Origin: Acetobacteraceae bacterium
GTDB lineage: Bacteria; Pseudomonadota; Alphaproteobacteria; Acetobacterales; Acetobacteraceae
DNA: 64,000 nucleotides
Direction: 5' to 3'
Assembly: GCA_039613835.1 (NCBI GenBank)
Contig: CP154827.1
Span: forward strand, 186,001 to 250,000
Positions 32,256 to 41,219 of the stretch are shown here, piece after piece (position 1 is the first letter of the stretch; every line of letters begins with the position of its first letter). The notes under the pieces are model-generated. The model had not been told where the DNA came from. It saw only the letters and a program-made list of their open reading frames with translations, and searched no databases. The translations under genes were made by a program, and so were the position numbers.

Positions 32256-32428
32256 GTTTTTCGGTTTCGCGGCATATTGATAGTGAGAGCGGAACTGTTC
32301 ACGAATGATCGAGGTGAACGCGTCGTCAGGTGGGCCACGTATGGCACCGGGCAGGGTGGACCGAATGCGTGTCGCGTGGTGGCCGTTTTGGGCAGATTCA
32401 TCTTCCGCCTCAATCAGAGGGATGTCAT

Positions 32429-32941
32429 ATGCTAATCCTCCGCGCGATTATCGAGGCTCATTTTTTGCGGAATCGGTCACGCTCACGGCGGTAGGTCCCG
32501 CCTTTGGCGTTGTTTCATGCGCAGGGTAGTGGTTGTGACCTTTGCACCGGCAGTCTCAATCGCCTGCAACCCGCCGCATGGGAGGATCTATCATATGGAT
32601 TGCGCTTCGTCCAGACACCTTATGAAGCGGAAATCATGATTCTGACCGGCTCCCTGACGCGTGTGGCCTTTGAAGACATTCAGAATATCTGGCAGGTTAT
32701 GCCCGCGCCGAAAGGCGTCATTTCCATCGGCAACTGCGCCATGGGTGAAAGCGATTTTGCGGGGCTGTATGCGGTGATCCGAGGCGGCATGGCACCCCAC
32801 CTGAAGCAGCCTGTCAAACTCAGCAGTTTCATCAAAGGCTGTCCCCCCTCCCTAAATCAGATTGCTGACGGATTAACTGACATGTGTCGCGATGCGGCCC
32901 CCGCCAGGCCCGTCCCGCTGAAGCCGCGCCATGAATGCTGA
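32429..32941 (+). pseudogene. hydrogenase/complex I small-subunit-like protein (HyfI/NuoB type), amber stop
   Basis: Iron-sulfur small subunit of the NuoB / group 4 hydrogenase family. The ATG at 32429, preceded by GAGGG, opens MLILRAIIEAHFLRNRSRSR and then meets TAG at 32492-32494. The same frame continues without a shift into VPPLALFHAQGSGCDLCTGS, the usual region of the first cysteines. The stop sits where RRQ-VPP would be natural, consistent with CAG to TAG. The remaining ligands are GNCAMG and KGCPPSLNQIADG, so all four cluster cysteines survive. Restart at TTG 32504 could give 145 residues. None of the other subunits is nearby, so it is an isolated survivor of a larger cluster. Its 3' end overlaps nrtR by 11 bases. 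Confidence 0.72.
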
Positions 32942-33794
32942 GCTGATTGCGGTTGTCCTCGCTGTGCATGACGACACCCCGATGGTGCGCACATTGGAGG
33001 AGGGTCGAAGCCTGCCTTCCGGTCCGTTAAGGACCATCCATGCCTCCCTGCAAAAAGGTGTGCGCGACTGGGTTGAGCAAAAGACGGGCTTCCATCTCGG
33101 CCATGTTGAACAGCTTTATACGTTCGTTGATCCGCCCTGCACGGATGGCACGCGCGTGACGCGTATCTCCTACATGGCGCTGACACGCGTCGGCGCGGAC
33201 ACGGAAAGGTGGAAAAGCTGGTACGATTACCTTCCCTGGGAGGATCGGAAATCCACAGTATCATCGCCAATGGTCGCTGTGCTGGAGGAAAAGCTGCTGG
33301 GTTGGGCGGGGAATAATCATCTGCGTCAGCAGCGCTGCGCCTTTAATTTTGGTCTGAATGGGATGGCCTGGGACGATGAACTTGTCTTGCAGCGATATGA
33401 ACTGATGTGGGAGGGGGGTCTGGTCCCGGAAGCACCTCACTTTGTGGGTGGGATCAATTTCGGGCGAAGTATGACGAGTAATTCCCGCCGTATCCTCGCC
33501 ACCGCCATTGCACGGGTGCGCGCCAAAATTAAATATCGCCCGCTTGTTTTTGAGCTTCTGCCCGAAATTTTTACGTTATGGGAGCTTCAACGCACGGTGG
33601 AGGCGATTGCAGGGCGGGCCGTGCATAAGCAGAATTTCCGACGTTTGATCCTGCACCAAAATCTTGTCGAGAAAACGAGCAGACTTTCCGCAGCAAGTAA
33701 AGGCCGTCCGGCGCAGCTCTTCCGCTTCAGGCGGGAGCTTGTTGGATCCCGGCATTTTATGGGGTCGAAGCTGCCATTGGTTAAATCATCCTGA
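32931..33794 (+). CDS. nrtR: NrtR-type Nudix-derived transcriptional regulator of NAD synthesis
   Basis: A 287-residue protein with a Nudix-fold front half and a winged-helix C-terminus (LPEIFTLWELQRTVEAIAGR, KQNFRRLILHQNLV, GRPAQLFRF). This is the layout of NrtR repressors that sense ADP-ribose-type NAD metabolites. The Nudix box position (SLQKGVRDWVEQKTGF) keeps only part of the consensus and has lost the REUXEE glutamates, so it should bind rather than hydrolyse. Immediately downstream are a perfect palindrome and nadABC, which makes local control of de novo NAD synthesis the natural reading. The ATG at 32931 overlaps the end of the broken small-subunit gene, so transcription may have depended on that gene's promoter. 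Confidence 0.82.
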   Translation: MNAELIAVVLAVHDDTPMVRTLEEGRSLPSGPLRTIHASLQKGVRDWVEQKTGFHLGHVEQLYTFVDPPCTDGTRVTRISYMALTRVGADTERWKSWYDYLPWEDRKSTVSSPMVAVLEEKLLGWAGNNHLRQQRCAFNFGLNGMAWDDELVLQRYELMWEGGLVPEAPHFVGGINFGRSMTSNSRRILATAIARVRAKIKYRPLVFELLPEIFTLWELQRTVEAIAGRAVHKQNFRRLILHQNLVEKTSRLSAASKGRPAQLFRFRRELVGSRHFMGSKLPLVKSS

Positions 33795-33904
33795 CGGGCG
33801 TCAATTGCATGTGTCACAGCACGCGTTGCGTGACCCATAGAGACTTGCCTTGACTTTCAGGCAGCGCGACCGATATTTTTGACCATCTTCTTTTTTTGGC
33901 AATC

Positions 33905-33927
33905 TTTATGCTCAAATCGAGCATAAA
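33905..33927. promoter_or_regulatory. perfect palindrome, candidate operator of nadABC
   Basis: TTTATGCTC, five spacer bases (AAATC), then GAGCATAAA: a perfect 9-base inverted repeat ending 16 bases before the nadA start at 33944. It lies directly downstream of the regulator gene, in a place where a bound repressor would block the promoter or early transcription. The symmetry and size fit a dimeric winged-helix protein. That NrtR is the binder is inference from position. Confidence 0.6.
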
Positions 33928-33943
33928 TCGAGGGATGTTGCTG

Positions 33944-34930
33944 ATGGCGATAAGTGGGGAAATGTCGGTCTCGCGTGACGCGCTTTACGCGCCGGTGGCG
34001 CGCCTGATGACGCGCGATACCTGGGAAGCCCGCTTCGCAGACGATATTGAGGCCATCCTCGCGCTTAAAAAAGAGCGGAATGCCGTGATATTGGCGCATA
34101 ATTACCAGACGCCGGAGATCTTCCATTGCATCTCCGATATTCGGGGCGACAGTCTCGCTTTGGCGCGTGAAGCGGAAAGCACAGATGCCGCCGTCATCGT
34201 CATGGCTGGTGTGCATTTCATGGCAGAAACCGCCAAACTCATGAATATGGACAAAACGGTCCTGATCCCGGACGAAGCGGCGGGTTGTTCTCTCGCTGAG
34301 TCCATCACCGCTGCAGATGTGTGCGCGCTTAAAGCGGCGCATCCCGGTGTGCCGGTGGTGACTTACGTGAACAGTTCTGTCGCCGTGAAGGCAGAGACGG
34401 ATATTTGCTGCACATCAGGCAATGCGCGGCGCGTGGTTGAAAGTCTCGGCGTGCCGGAAGTCATCATGATTCCCGATGAATTTCTGGCGCAGAATATCCA
34501 GAATGAAACCGGTATCCGCATGGTTACATGGCCGGGACATTGTGAAGTGCATGAGCGCTTCACGCCGGGTGAAATCCGTCAATATCGCCGCCTGCATCCG
34601 GGCGTGACGGTTCTGGCCCACCCGGAATGCCCGCCAGACGTCGTGGCTGAGGCGGATTATGCGGGTTCAACAGCGGGCATGATCGATTATGTCGGGCGAT
34701 CCGGCGCGGGCAAGGTGTTGCTGGTGACGGAATGCTCCATGAGCGACAATCTCGCCGTCATGCACCCGGAAGTCGAGTTTGTACGCCCCTGCAACCTTTG
34801 CTCGCATATGAAGCGCATCACATTAGCGTCGATCCGCAAGTCTCTTGAGACGATGGGGACGGAAGTCACCATCCCGCCCGAGATGGCAGCGCGCGCGCGT
34901 CAGGCTGTGGCGCGGATGCTGGCCGTCTAA
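33944..34930 (+). CDS. nadA: quinolinate synthase
   Basis: Condenses iminoaspartate with dihydroxyacetone phosphate to quinolinate; a 4Fe-4S enzyme. It has 328 residues. Conserved blocks are AVILAHNYQTPEIFH, GDSLALAREA, VHFMAETAKLMN, YVNSSVAVKAETDICCTSG, HPECPPDV and CNLCSHMKRIT. The cluster cysteines are those after DEAAG (GCSLAE), in CCTSGNA or HPEC, and in CNLC. The ATG at 33944 is chosen because AGGG is 9 bases upstream and it leaves the palindrome outside the gene; ATGs at 33935 and 33962 have poor spacing. First of the nadA-nadB-nadC operon, with nadB 6 bases downstream. Confidence 0.95.
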   Translation: MAISGEMSVSRDALYAPVARLMTRDTWEARFADDIEAILALKKERNAVILAHNYQTPEIFHCISDIRGDSLALAREAESTDAAVIVMAGVHFMAETAKLMNMDKTVLIPDEAAGCSLAESITAADVCALKAAHPGVPVVTYVNSSVAVKAETDICCTSGNARRVVESLGVPEVIMIPDEFLAQNIQNETGIRMVTWPGHCEVHERFTPGEIRQYRRLHPGVTVLAHPECPPDVVAEADYAGSTAGMIDYVGRSGAGKVLLVTECSMSDNLAVMHPEVEFVRPCNLCSHMKRITLASIRKSLETMGTEVTIPPEMAARARQAVARMLAV

Positions 34931-34936
34931 ACGCTG

Positions 34937-36406
34937 ATGTTAAAAAAGCTGGAGAGTCGACTGGACGGCCAGCCTGTCATTATCGGCAGTGGCATTGCCG
35001 GGCTCATGACGGCGCTGACGATGCGGCGGCCCTGCATCATCCTCTCCCCCGGCGCGCCTGCTGAGACAACATCCAGTTATCTGGCGCAAGGCGGCATGGC
35101 CGCGGCGATCGGGCCGGGAGACACGCTGGAACAGCACATTGCCGACACGATCGCCGCCGGGGCCGGATTATGTGGCCCGGAAGCCGTGCGCGCGATCCTC
35201 TCTGACACGCAGGAGGTCGTCGCAGCGCTGGAGCGCTTTGGTGTGTCCTTCACCCGCCATCATGACGGGGACTATCATTTCCATCGGGAGGCCGCGCATA
35301 ACCGGGCGCGTATCCTGCATGCGCAGGGGGACGGGTCAGGCCGGGCCATGATGGGGGGCCTTATGGCGGCGGCCAAAAGCCCGGATATCACATTTCTGCA
35401 CGGCTTACGCCTGACCGATATCGCGACCCATGACGGGCACGTCGCGGGGCTGTGGCTGGAAGACGGTGCGTATATCGCGACATCCCAATGTATTTTGGCG
35501 AGTGGTGGCGCAAGCGGGTTATTCCCGGTTTCCACAAATCCGCGTGACCATGATGGCGGGCCGATTGCGATGGCGCTACGCATCGGTGCACGGGTGATGG
35601 ATCTGGAATTCACGCAATTTCACCCGACAGCTCTTGCGATCGGTGCGGTTGAGGGCCGCCACCTTCTTATCAGCGAGGCCGTGCGCGGTGCGGGGGCCGT
35701 TCTGGTCAATGAAAAAGGTGTGGCTTTCACGGACCCTTTGCAGTCGCGAGATATTGTGGCTCGGGCGGTGGCGGCACAGGAAGGCGCGGGCCAGAAAGTT
35801 TATCTGGATGCACGCGGCCTGTTTCCGAACGGGTTCGAGCATCATTACCCGACGATTTATCAACTTTGTCGCCAAAATCAGATCGACCCGGATCGGGGCC
35901 GCATTCCCGTCACCCCTGCCTCCCATTATCTCATGGGTGGGGTGCAGACGGATCTGGCCGGACGCACGAATATTGGCGGACTCTGGGCCTGCGGGGAAGT
36001 TGCGGCGACAGGGCTGCATGGGGCCAATCGTCTGGCAAGCAATTCCCTTTTGGAAGCCTGTGTCATGGCCTCCCGGGTCGGGCGTGCTTTGCATGACATG
36101 ACGCTGCCCCCGTTGAAACGTTGCGCGCTGAAACCGCCCCCCGTCAGGCGATGTGCGGCGGATGTCAGGGCGGTCATGGGGCAGCATCTTGGTTTGCTGC
36201 GCGATGGTTGCGGGCTCGAGACGGCTTATCGGGTTTTTTCAGCCAATATGGCGCATGATGACCACGCTTTGATCGGCGCGGTCATGGCCCATGCTGCTTA
36301 TAACCGGAAGGAAAGTCGCGGCAGCCATTACCGGGTCGATGCGCAGCGGGCGACGGACCCGCGACATAGCGTCCTGACAATTGATGATCTGAAACGAACT
36401 GACTGA
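34937..36406 (+). CDS. nadB: L-aspartate oxidase
   Basis: FAD enzyme that oxidises L-aspartate to iminoaspartate for NadA. It has 489 residues. The FAD-binding start VIIGSGIAGLMTALTM is followed by SSYLAQGGMAAAIGPGDTL, HREAAHNRARILHAQGDG, EFTQFHPTAL, SEAVRGAGAVLVNEKG and YLMGGVQTDLAGRTNIGGLW, all typical of NadB. The usual C-terminal helical part is slightly short but contains ESRGSHYRVD, the expected signature. Six bases separate it from nadA and 18 from nadC. The gene is intact, so de novo NAD synthesis from aspartate appears complete. Confidence 0.95.
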   Translation: MLKKLESRLDGQPVIIGSGIAGLMTALTMRRPCIILSPGAPAETTSSYLAQGGMAAAIGPGDTLEQHIADTIAAGAGLCGPEAVRAILSDTQEVVAALERFGVSFTRHHDGDYHFHREAAHNRARILHAQGDGSGRAMMGGLMAAAKSPDITFLHGLRLTDIATHDGHVAGLWLEDGAYIATSQCILASGGASGLFPVSTNPRDHDGGPIAMALRIGARVMDLEFTQFHPTALAIGAVEGRHLLISEAVRGAGAVLVNEKGVAFTDPLQSRDIVARAVAAQEGAGQKVYLDARGLFPNGFEHHYPTIYQLCRQNQIDPDRGRIPVTPASHYLMGGVQTDLAGRTNIGGLWACGEVAATGLHGANRLASNSLLEACVMASRVGRALHDMTLPPLKRCALKPPPVRRCAADVRAVMGQHLGLLRDGCGLETAYRVFSANMAHDDHALIGAVMAHAAYNRKESRGSHYRVDAQRATDPRHSVLTIDDLKRTD

Positions 36407-36424
36407 CAAATGAGGGAATGCGCG

Positions 36425-37285
36425 ATGTGGCCACGTCACTTACCTGATCTGGAATGGAGGCCGATCATCGAGGCGGCGTTGCGGGAGGATCTCGGCATTG
36501 GCGGTGACGTGACCTCGCAACTGGTGATCGACCCCACCGCCTCCGCACGTGCGGTTTTCCGCGCCCGGAAAGCGGGTATTCTGGCCGGGCTGCCCGCGGC
36601 GCGACTCGCTTTTTCCTGCCTTGAACCGCAATTACATTTCATGGCGATGAAGCGGGAGGGGGACAGGCTGCACCCCGGTGACGTCATTGCGGAGGTCGCG
36701 GGCAATGCGCGCACGATATTGGCGGCAGAGCGCACGGCCCTCAACCTGCTCTCCCACCTGAGCGGGATCGCATCCGTAACGCGTCAGATCGTTGATGAAG
36801 TCGCCAACTTCGGGACACGCGTCACCTGCACACGCAAGACATTGCCGGGCCTGCGCGCGCTCCAGAAATATGCGGTTTTGATGGGGGGCGGCTATAATCA
36901 TCGCTACCGTCTCGATGATGCGGTGATGATCAAGGATAATCACATCGCGATTGCGGGTGGTATTGCGCCAGCCCTGACGATGGCGCGTCGCCATATCGGC
37001 CATATGATGAAAATCTCTCTTGAGGTGGATTCACTGGCGCAGTTAGAGGCGGCGATCACGGCGGGCGGGGCGAATATTTATCTTCTCGATAATATGTCGC
37101 CGGAGTTGCTGCGCCGCGCGGTGGAACGCGTTGCGGGCAAGGCCGTCACGGAAGCTTCTGGCGGTATCACGCCGGAGACCGCCGCTTCCGTGGCGGAAAC
37201 AGGTGTGGACGTGATTTCACTCGGATGGCTGACGCATAGCGTGTCGGTGCTCGATATCGGTCTCGATATCAGCAGCGCAGTTTAA
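36425..37285 (+). CDS. nadC: nicotinate-nucleotide pyrophosphorylase (carboxylating)
   Basis: Converts quinolinate and phosphoribosyl pyrophosphate to nicotinate mononucleotide. It has 286 residues. Signature blocks are ALREDLGIGGDVTSQLV, ERTALNLLSHLSGIAS, TRKTLPGLRALQKYAVLMGG, HRYRLDDAVMIKDNHI, EVDSLAQLEAAI, LLDNMSPELL, EASGGITPETA and GVDVISLGWLTHS. The ATG at 36425 is preferred because GAGGGA is 7 bases upstream; an in-frame ATG at 36410 is the alternative. Last gene of the nad operon. Confidence 0.95.
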   Translation: MWPRHLPDLEWRPIIEAALREDLGIGGDVTSQLVIDPTASARAVFRARKAGILAGLPAARLAFSCLEPQLHFMAMKREGDRLHPGDVIAEVAGNARTILAAERTALNLLSHLSGIASVTRQIVDEVANFGTRVTCTRKTLPGLRALQKYAVLMGGGYNHRYRLDDAVMIKDNHIAIAGGIAPALTMARRHIGHMMKISLEVDSLAQLEAAITAGGANIYLLDNMSPELLRRAVERVAGKAVTEASGGITPETAASVAETGVDVISLGWLTHSVSVLDIGLDISSAV

Positions 37286-37312
37286 GAAGTGGCGGATCAT
37301 ATCTCACCGCTT

Positions 37313-38772
37313 TCAGCCATCCAGAAGGCGTTCCAGCGCTTTCAACGTGCCGTGGCGCTCAATACGCTCCTCCCATCGGCGGATCTCCGACATGATGGAA
37401 AGGCGCTGATGTAGATTGAAATGTTGAAAAACGGAGAGTGACAAGGCGTCATGGCGGCTGGCTTCGCGCTCCGCGGCAGGCATTTGCGGCTCAAATGGCT
37501 TAAATTCCTGCCCATCATCCGTGACGCCGCGCAGATATCTGGTGAAACATGCCGGGACGAAGACCATCCGCGTCACATCACCATCTTCTTCCACAACATG
37601 ATTAAATGTCGGGTCGAGAAAAGTGGCGAGTTTGTTCCACCCATCACCCGTAATGCGTGGCAGGCGGTCGATAATGTGGGGGTTGCTGAAACGCTTGATG
37701 ATAGTGGCCCGATAAATATCGAGATCCATGCCCTTCGGCACAGGAAGCGTGGGCGCGACGTCCCGACGGAGAAAAATATCGACCAACTTCCGGATCAACG
37801 GGTTAGTTATGGCGTCCCGAACATTATTGAAACCCGCAAGTTGGCCCGGATAGGTAAGGACGGAATGCGTGGCATTGAGCATACGCACTTTCATGAGTTC
37901 GAACGGGCCTACATCCTCAACGAATTGCACGCCGACCTCCTCCAGATAGGGGCGGCCATTCACGAACCGGTCTTCAATGACCCATTGCGCGAAATCCTCT
38001 GATATGACAGGCAGGGCGTCCTGGATGCCGCTTGCTTCATCAATCGGCAAAGCATCTTCCTTGAGAACAGCGGGGGTAATGCGGTCAACCATCGCATTGG
38101 GGAATGTCACGTTTTCCTCAATCCATGCGGCCAGTTCCGGGTCCAGCGCTTCAGCATGGGCCACGACGGCCTGGTGGGTGATGCGGCCATTATGGCGGAG
38201 ATTATCGCATGACATGATCGTGAAAGGCGCAATGCCGCGGGTACGGCGTAATTTGAGCGCCGCGACGATAAAGCCGAATGCGGAGGTCCGGATCTGCCAG
38301 TTCGGCCTGTGTCGCGGGATGATCAAGTCGGTAACGGCCCGTGCCTGGCTCCTGATTATAACCGCCTTCCGTGATCGTCATGGAGACGATCCTGATTTCC
38401 GGCGCGGCCATTCTCTTAAGCACCGCGCGCCTGTCATCGGGTGCGAAGAGATAGGACACGATGGACCCGATGATTTGATGCGTCTCGGAGCCATCATTTT
38501 TATAGCGCGTCAGCGTGTAAAGATTATCCTGCGCCGCAAAAACATCGCGTTTGAGGCGTTCATTTTCATCGTCCAGCAGGCTGACGCCGCAAATACCCCA
38601 ATGGGTATTGCTGGAATGATTGAGGAGTTGGTCAATATACCATGCCTGATGGGCGCAATGAAAATTCCCGATACTGAGATGGACAATGCCCGCCCGCACC
38701 TGGCTGCGATCATAATTAAAGAGGTTTTTACCGGCAGGAAGCGCCGTGAGCGCGCGGATTGAGCGGGATCAT
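37313..38772 (-). pseudogene. mannitol dehydrogenase-family polyol oxidoreductase, frameshifted
   Basis: NAD-dependent long-chain polyol dehydrogenase (mannitol/fructuronate reductase family), about 485 residues when intact. The rebuilt start ATG at 38772 (MIPLN) must change frame near 38755 to reach ALTALPAGKNLFNYDRS and then GIVHLSIGNFHCAHQAWY, the normal N-terminus. A second frameshift near 38290 joins PATQAELADPD to FGFIVAALKLRRTRGIAP. The catalytic core follows in the last frame: TIMSCDNLRHNG, VDRITPA, and MKVRMLNATHS with the catalytic Lys and Asn. Apart from these two junctions it is complete. Polyol oxidation is a hallmark of acetic acid bacteria, which makes the loss notable. Confidence 0.88.
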
Positions 38773-38902
38773 GAACGATGTCCTTGCATGCAGATGTGTT
38801 GTCCTGCACTTCTTTCGGTCCGTTGAATCGGAGCAGTCCTGTGAGGGGGATGCAAGCGAAACTTCAGACGATCCAGGAAAGTTTACCAATGCGCAGAACC
38901 CG

Positions 38903-39690
38903 ATGACAGAAGGTTACATCCCGGAGATCGCCATCATCGGTGCGGGGCCTGCGGGATTAATGGCGGCCGACGTTCTCTCCCAAAAAAAACATTCATGTCA
39001 CGGTCTATGAGCAGAAGCCCAATGCGGGACGGAAATTTCTACTTGCGAGTCGGAGTGGCCTTAATTTGACCCATGCAGGGGGGCTTGACCACTTCCTGAA
39101 GCAATACGGTGACGGCGCGGCGTGGTTGCGTCCGGCGCTCGAAAGTTTCACGCCCGATGACGTCATTCATTTCGCGGAAAATCTGGGTCAGGAGTGCTTT
39201 ACCGGGACGAGCGGGAAAATATTTCCCGTCGGGCTGAAAGCCACCCAGCTTCTCCGCGCTTGGTTGAAGCGCTTGAGTGATCGGGGCGTCACATTGCAAT
39301 ATCGCACGCGCTGGTGCGGTTTCGGCGATGGCGACACAATTTTACTCGCGCATGAAGGCGCAATCGCGGTGAAGAAATCGGATGCGGTCCTCCTCCTCGC
39401 CCTGGGGGCGCATCATGGCCACGCACCGGCTCAGACGGGGAATTGGACGCGTCATTTTCAAGAGGGCCGGCAGACATGGCGCGCACTATTTCTGTGGCGG
39501 GGGGCGTGCGCCAGGCGGCGGTTGATTCCGGCTTTATGCTCCGGCAGTGACCGGGGGTTTTCATCGCAGGGGAAATGCTGGATTGGGAGGCACCCACCGG
39601 GGGTTACCTCTTGCAGGCCTACTTCTCCACCGATTATCTCGCCGCTTTATCGGCTGAGAAATGGCATGACTCGACATGCGGGCTAAGGTA
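38903..39690 (+). pseudogene. HI0933/BaiN-like flavoprotein, homopolymer insertion and internal deletion
   Basis: Remnant of a NAD(P)/FAD-dependent oxidoreductase of the HI0933 family, normally about 400 residues. The start at 38903 gives the FAD motif IGAGPAGLMAADVLS. One extra A in a run of eight (38982-38989) throws the frame; the other frame continues HVTVYEQKPNAGRKFLLASRS and GLNLTHAGGLDHFLKQYG to DAVLLLALGAHHG. Then about 150 residues of the family are missing, and the text resumes as AARTISVAGGVRQAAVDSGF and [19 protein letters not shown] in two further frames. Insertion, deletion and frameshift together show advanced decay. The end is approximate. Confidence 0.8.
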
Positions 39691-39701
39691 TCGATGCGTT
39701 T

Positions 39702-40789
39702 ATGAATGCGGCAATTTCCCTGGGGCAGGGCCAGGATGGACGCGATGTCCTGCTCAACCTGCCGGAACTTCTGGCGACGCGACTGCTGGTGCAGGGCAAT
39801 TCCGGTTCAGGTAAATCCCATCTTCTGCGTCGCCTGCTGGAGCAAACCGCCACAACCGCGCAACAGGTCGTGATCGACCCGGAAGGTGACTTTATCGCCT
39901 TGGCGGAGTGCTATGGCCACCTCATCGTTGACGCGGCGGATCAGAGTGACACCACCTTGCGCGCAGCGGGTGAGCGGGCGCGCATCCATCGCGCCTCCGT
40001 CATTCTGACGCTGGAAAGTCTTGATGCGGAGCGGCAGTTTCGCGCTGTCGCGACTTTTCTGACGGGGATGTTCGAGGTGGCGTGCAGTCACTGGTACCCC
40101 GTTCTGGTCATTGTCGATGAGGCGCAGTTTTTTTGCCCCGGCCGCTGGTGGCGACACGACGGATGAAGCCCGACACCTTTCCCTCAATGCCATGACGAAC
40201 CTTATGTGCCGTGGGCGCAAGCGCGGCCTGGCCGGTGTCATTGCGACCCAGCGCCTTGCCAAACTTGCCAAGAATGTCGCGGCGGAAGCCTCAAATTTTC
40301 TTATGGGGCGCACATTTCTGGATATTGATATGGTGCGGGCGGCCGATTTGCTGGGGATGGAGAAACGTTTGGCGGAAGGGTTTCGCGACCTTGCGCGCGG
40401 GCAGTTCATGGCGTTGGGGCCTGCTTTGAGCCGCCGCCCTCTGAAGGTGATGATCGGCGCGGTTGAGACGCGCAGCATGGCGGCCGGGCCGGAATTATTG
40501 CCGTTCGAGGCGATGCGGGGTGAGGATCTGCGCGATATCATCCTTGAGCCGGTGGCCAGCTTCTCCACCCCGCCACCGCGTGAGTCCCGACCGCCACCGC
40601 CGGGACCTCCTCAAACAATTGGAAGCCTATACGGCGGAGCGGCAGAAACCCTCGGAGGATGCGCCCCGTCAGGCGACGGCCCTCATGGAGGAGGCCAGTC
40701 CGGAGGATATTTGGAGGATGGTCAAGGCCGTCCATCTGGAGCGTGAGGCGGCGACGCGACCACTTCCCGCTTTATTTCAGGATTTTTAG
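39702..40789 (+). pseudogene. HerA/DUF87-like P-loop ATPase, two frameshifts
   Basis: P-loop ATPase of the HerA/FtsK-like superfamily, about 360 residues when rebuilt. Walker A is [15 protein letters not shown] near residue 33; VVIDPEGDFIALAE follows, as in HerA-type ATPases; Walker B is LVIVDEAQFF near residue 140. One extra T in a run of seven (40128-40134) shifts the frame; the correct reading goes on as APAAGGDTTDEARHLSLNAM, MCRGRKRGLAGVIATQRLAK and FLMGRTFLDIDMVRAADLLG. A second shift near 40590 leads to DLLKQLEAYTAERQKPS and the end PALFQDF. Catalytic parts are readable but not in frame. Its partner may be the next gene, which starts at the adjacent base. Confidence 0.8.
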
Positions 40790-41170
40790 TTGCGGGCGCG
40801 CATCAGCCAGGTTGACGTGACGCCAATCGGGCTGGAGGGCTTTCGCCTCATCCTGGGTGGTATTCGCGTCGGGGTGGATTACGCCTATGCGCAGGGCGCA
40901 ATTTGGGCCGAGGCTGTCCAGATTGCGGCGGGCCTGCCTAAGGATGTGCAGGGGGTCGGCCTTCTTCTCACTTTTGCGGCGCAGCAAGCCGCGCCCTGCC
41001 CGCGTGACGCCGCGATTGCGGCCGCTTACGGCACATTTTCCCTCGGGCGTGCCCGGCGGCAATTGACCTATTTGTAGGAGCAGCACGTTATCGTGGTGCA
41101 GGAGAGCAATCGGGGCCGCCGCGTCGCTTTTATCGGCACGGAATGGCAGACAGACTGGGCCCCCGCCTGA
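40790..41170 (+). pseudogene. unknown protein with winged-helix-like C-terminus, in-frame amber
   Basis: A continuous frame of 126 codons interrupted by one TAG at 41075-41077, beginning at a TTG immediately after the ATPase stop. I do not recognise the family. The part after DVQGVGLLLTFAAQQAAP looks like a winged helix: AAIAAAYGTFSLGRARRQLT for the helices, then, past the amber codon, EQHVIVVQESNRGRRVAF for the wing. This resembles small DNA-binding modules. Adjacency with the HerA-like ATPase suggests they once formed a pair. The product name is deliberately left open. Confidence 0.45.
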
Positions 41171-41219
41171 GCCCCCTGCTGATTGGAGGCATGTGAGAGT
41201 GTGCTGGGGGATACGCTCA

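Noticed and set aside
33810-33840. Hairpin GTCAC...GTGAC after nrtR as a terminator
   Set aside because: Stem is interrupted by a bulge and no T-run follows.
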